7,894 nucleotides of DNA, from positions 1 through 7,894 of the forward strand of contig DIWQ01000009.1 of assembly GCA_002423555.1 (NCBI GenBank). Direction: 5' to 3'. This stretch comes from Patescibacteria group bacterium UBA6102. Its GTDB lineage: Bacteria; Patescibacteriota; Minisyncoccia; Minisyncoccales; UBA5738. Positions 6,117-7,894 of the stretch are shown piece by piece; positions within the stretch are counted from its first letter, which is position 1; every line of letters begins with the position of its first letter. The notes beneath the pieces were generated by a model, which saw only the letters and a list, made by a program, of their open reading frames with translations, searched no databases and was not told the origin of the DNA. Both the position numbers and the translations under genes were made by a program.

Positions 6117-7202
6117 ATGTTTGACAAAATCTGCTCTTTTGAAAATTTATATTCGGCCTATTTAAAAGCGCGCAAATGCAAGCGCTACAAAAAGGAGATT
6201 TTAAAATTTGGATTTGATGCCGAAGCAAATTTGTTGAAGCTGAAAGAGCGGCTGGAAATTCAAACATATAAGCACGGCGGCTATCGCGAGTTTGTTGTCA
6301 ATGATTCCAAAAAGAGAACCATAAAAGCCGCTCCATTCGCCGACAGGGTGGTCCACCACGCGCTGTGCAACATCATTGAGCCGATTTTTGACAAGACATT
6401 TATTTTTGACAGCTACGCCTGCCGCAAGGGCAAGGGGACCCACAAGGCGATAAAACGCGTCAAAACATTTTTGCGATCATTGGCATTTGCCGAGAGAGAG
6501 AGAGAGAGAGAGAGTAAAAATACGACCCGCGGAATCTATTGCTTGCAGTGCGACATTTCCAAGTATTTTGACAGCATAAACCACGAGATTTTGTTTGGAA
6601 TTTTGCAGAAAAAAATTGCCGATAAAAAAGTTTTGCGGCTGATCCAAGAAATTATTGACAGCAACAATTTTGAAACCGGCAAGGGGATTCCCATCGGCAA
6701 TCTTACCAGCCAGCTCTTTGCCAATGTGTATTTAAACGAACTTGACCAATTCGTGAAGCGGGATTTAAAGCGCGGATATTATCTTCGCTATATGGACGAT
6801 TTTCTGATTTTGGGAACCGATAAACGGGAATTATGGCAAGCAAAGGACAAAATCGCTGAATTTTTGAAAAACGGATTGGATTTGAATTTGCATCCCAAGA
6901 AAGCCGAGGTATTTCCGGCAAGAACTGGGATTGAATTTTTGGGATTTCGGATTTTCGCCGCTTACGCGGTTTTGCGCCAAAGCACGCTAAAGCGATTTGC
7001 CAAAAAAATGAAAGAAAAGAAAGGCGATGAAGCCGCCGCGGCAAAAGCGTTTGATTCGTTTCGCGCTTTTGCCGACAAATGCCGCTCTTGGCAAACTACG
7101 CAAAATCTTGAGGCGATATTTTTGCCCCGCCGCCGCGAAGAGAAAATCATCAGTCGCGTTAACGCCGAACTGCAAACTTTTTCAGAGGGTCTAACCCTCT
7201 GA
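6117..7202 (+). CDS. DGR reverse transcriptase
   Basis: A 361-residue RT, normal for DGR enzymes. It copies TR RNA into cDNA with errors at adenines, with Avd as partner. Visible motifs: KRTIKAAPFADRVVHHAL (66-83); the palm segment CDISKYFDSINHEIL with Asp146; GIPIGNLTSQLFANVYLN (190-207), whose IGNLTSQ replaces the QGxxxSP of retron and group II intron RTs and marks DGR RTs; YMDD (225-228) with catalytic Asp227/228; HPKKAEVF (259-266) and EFLGFRIF (273-280) toward the thumb. No maturase or endonuclease domain follows. The ATG lies just after a palindrome and has no clear Shine-Dalgarno. Two oddities: an uninterrupted GA tract (6492-6514, encoding ERERERE at 126-132) and a C-terminus (FSEGLTL and the TGA) encoded by the downstream palindrome. 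Confidence 0.97.
   Translation: MFDKICSFENLYSAYLKARKCKRYKKEILKFGFDAEANLLKLKERLEIQTYKHGGYREFVVNDSKKRTIKAAPFADRVVHHALCNIIEPIFDKTFIFDSYACRKGKGTHKAIKRVKTFLRSLAFAERERERESKNTTRGIYCLQCDISKYFDSINHEILFGILQKKIADKKVLRLIQEIIDSNNFETGKGIPIGNLTSQLFANVYLNELDQFVKRDLKRGYYLRYMDDFLILGTDKRELWQAKDKIAEFLKNGLDLNLHPKKAEVFPARTGIEFLGFRIFAAYAVLRQSTLKRFAKKMKEKKGDEAAAAKAFDSFRAFADKCRSWQTTQNLEAIFLPRRREEKIISRVNAELQTFSEGLTL
6492..6514 (+). repeat. GA dinucleotide microsatellite within the RT gene
   Basis: Eleven GA units plus a G, 23 nt without interruption, encoding Glu-Arg repeats between the N-terminal RT motifs and the Asp146 motif. As written the frame is intact. Loss of one unit puts a TAA directly after the tract; gain of one unit leads to a stop about 22 codons on. 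Such tracts are prone to slippage. Confidence 0.95.
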
Positions 7203-7226
7203 TCAGAGGGTTAGACCCTCTGAAAA
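7179..7226 (+). repeat. 48-bp perfect palindrome overlapping the RT 3' end
   Basis: Identical base for base to 6053-6100, centred on GATC at 7201-7204. Its left half encodes the last residues of the RT and supplies the TGA stop (7200-7202); its right edge is 15 nt before the ATG of the transposase. With the upstream copy it brackets the RT gene. Confidence 0.9.
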
Positions 7227-7241
7227 CCCCTTCCAAAAAAT

Positions 7242-7894
7242 ATGAGTGTAAAAGTTGAATTTTTCGGCCTTGGAGATTTTATCCATGCCTACAACAGAGG
7301 AAACGATAAACAGTTAATATTTTTGGACAAATCCGATCGTTGGCGTTTTTCGCGCGGGTTAAGATTTTTCAACGATGAGAGAGATATCACCGAGCTTGCC
7401 AATGATTTAACTTTTCTGATCGCTTCTCAAAAGGAAAATTTGCGCAAATTGGAGCCTCGAGATCCGTTTGACGGTCATAATACATTTGAATGGAAAGAAG
7501 AATGGGGAGCGCAACGCCCGCTGGTTAAAATCATCGCGTATTGTTTAATGCCCAATCATTATCATCTGATTTTAAAAGAAATCGTGCCGGGAGGCATCAG
7601 CAAGTTTATGAAGAAATTGGGAGCGGGATACACTGTTTATTGGAATTTGAAAAATAAAAGAGTGGGTAGAATTTTTCAAGGTCAATATCGCGGGAAAACA
7701 ATCAGAGGCGAAATGTATTTGCAATACCTGGATGTCTATGTTCAAGTGATCAATGTTTTTGAATTGTTTCCCGGCGGCATTCCTGCGGCAATGGAGAATT
7801 TTGATGAGGCATTTCAATTCGCGCTGGATTATCCGTTTTGCAGTTTGGGAGAATCGTTTGGACTGCGCAATTTGAATATAATTGACCGCGATTG
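7242..7894 (+). CDS. REP-associated tyrosine transposase-like protein (Y1/IS200-like, HUH; 3' partial)
   Basis: An ATG at 7242 opens a frame that runs to the end of the window (217 complete codons). The protein matches the Y1 transposase family (IS200-like, the RAYT branch). Visible motifs: HAYNRGNDKQLIFLD (15-29), the usual N-terminal signature; the metal-binding HUH motif in YCLMPNHYHLIL (His106, His108); and LGAGYTVYWN followed by GRIFQGQYRGKTI, with Tyr130 the likely nucleophile (Tyr133 is the alternative). Such enzymes cut and join single-stranded DNA. RAYTs act on REP hairpins, and four REP-like elements lie just upstream, the last 15 nt before this start. No Shine-Dalgarno is evident. 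The 3' end and any downstream REP are outside the window. It could be a domesticated protein or an active one. Confidence 0.85.
   Translation, partial: MSVKVEFFGLGDFIHAYNRGNDKQLIFLDKSDRWRFSRGLRFFNDERDITELANDLTFLIASQKENLRKLEPRDPFDGHNTFEWKEEWGAQRPLVKIIAYCLMPNHYHLILKEIVPGGISKFMKKLGAGYTVYWNLKNKRVGRIFQGQYRGKTIRGEMYLQYLDVYVQVINVFELFPGGIPAAMENFDEAFQFALDYPFCSLGESFGLRNLNIIDRD

Noticed and set aside
6117..7202. Group II intron or retron reverse transcriptase
   Set aside because: The motif is IGNLTSQ instead of the QGxxxSP type, there is no maturase or endonuclease domain, and a TR/VR pair with adenine-specific changes is adjacent.
5158..7226. CRISPR array or intrinsic terminators
   Set aside because: The repeats are palindromes separated by whole genes, without regular spacers. 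None is followed by a T-run of the kind needed for intrinsic termination.

Overview
The window holds a diversity-generating retroelement (DGR), almost complete, followed by a REP-associated (Y1/IS200-like) transposase gene. All genes are on the + strand. The order is: large target protein gene with the variable repeat (VR) at its 3' end (1-5091, 5' end outside the window); accessory gene avd (5271-5621); template repeat (TR, 5737-5853); reverse transcriptase (6117-7202); transposase (7242 to the window end, 3' end outside). VR and TR are each 117 bp. They differ at 13 positions, and every difference falls on an adenine of the TR, which is the signature of adenine-specific mutagenic retrohoming.

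The target is a long, repetitive, fibre-like or adhesin-like protein of at least 1696 residues. It carries GNVGIGTTSPG-type repeats, a 10-residue STN-type tandem repeat, probable beta-rich modules and a C-terminal formylglycine-enzyme-like/C-type-lectin domain. The last part of that domain is the VR. Avd and the RT, using RNA from the TR, would rewrite this domain and so change what the protein binds.

The unusual part is the spacing of the module. Palindromic REP-like elements lie just upstream of avd, RT and the transposase: a diverged inverted pair (5158-5197), a single element (5208-5234), and two identical 48-bp perfect palindromes (6053-6100 and 7179-7226). The two 48-bp palindromes bracket the RT, and the second one supplies the RT's last codons and its stop. 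The RT also contains an uninterrupted 23-nt GA tract, where loss of one GA unit gives an immediate TAA. This suggests a possible phase switch of the whole system.

Organism: an uncultured bacterium, most likely of the Candidate Phyla Radiation/Patescibacteria. The reasons are the DGR type, the NVGIGTTSPG repeat protein and the neighbouring Y1 transposase. TGA acts as a stop (avd and RT both end in TGA), which argues against lineages that read TGA as glycine. This assignment is an inference. Base composition shifts visibly: mixed in the first 1.4 kb, GC-rich over the rest of the target gene, and AT-richer over avd, RT and transposase. The locus therefore looks like a mosaic.
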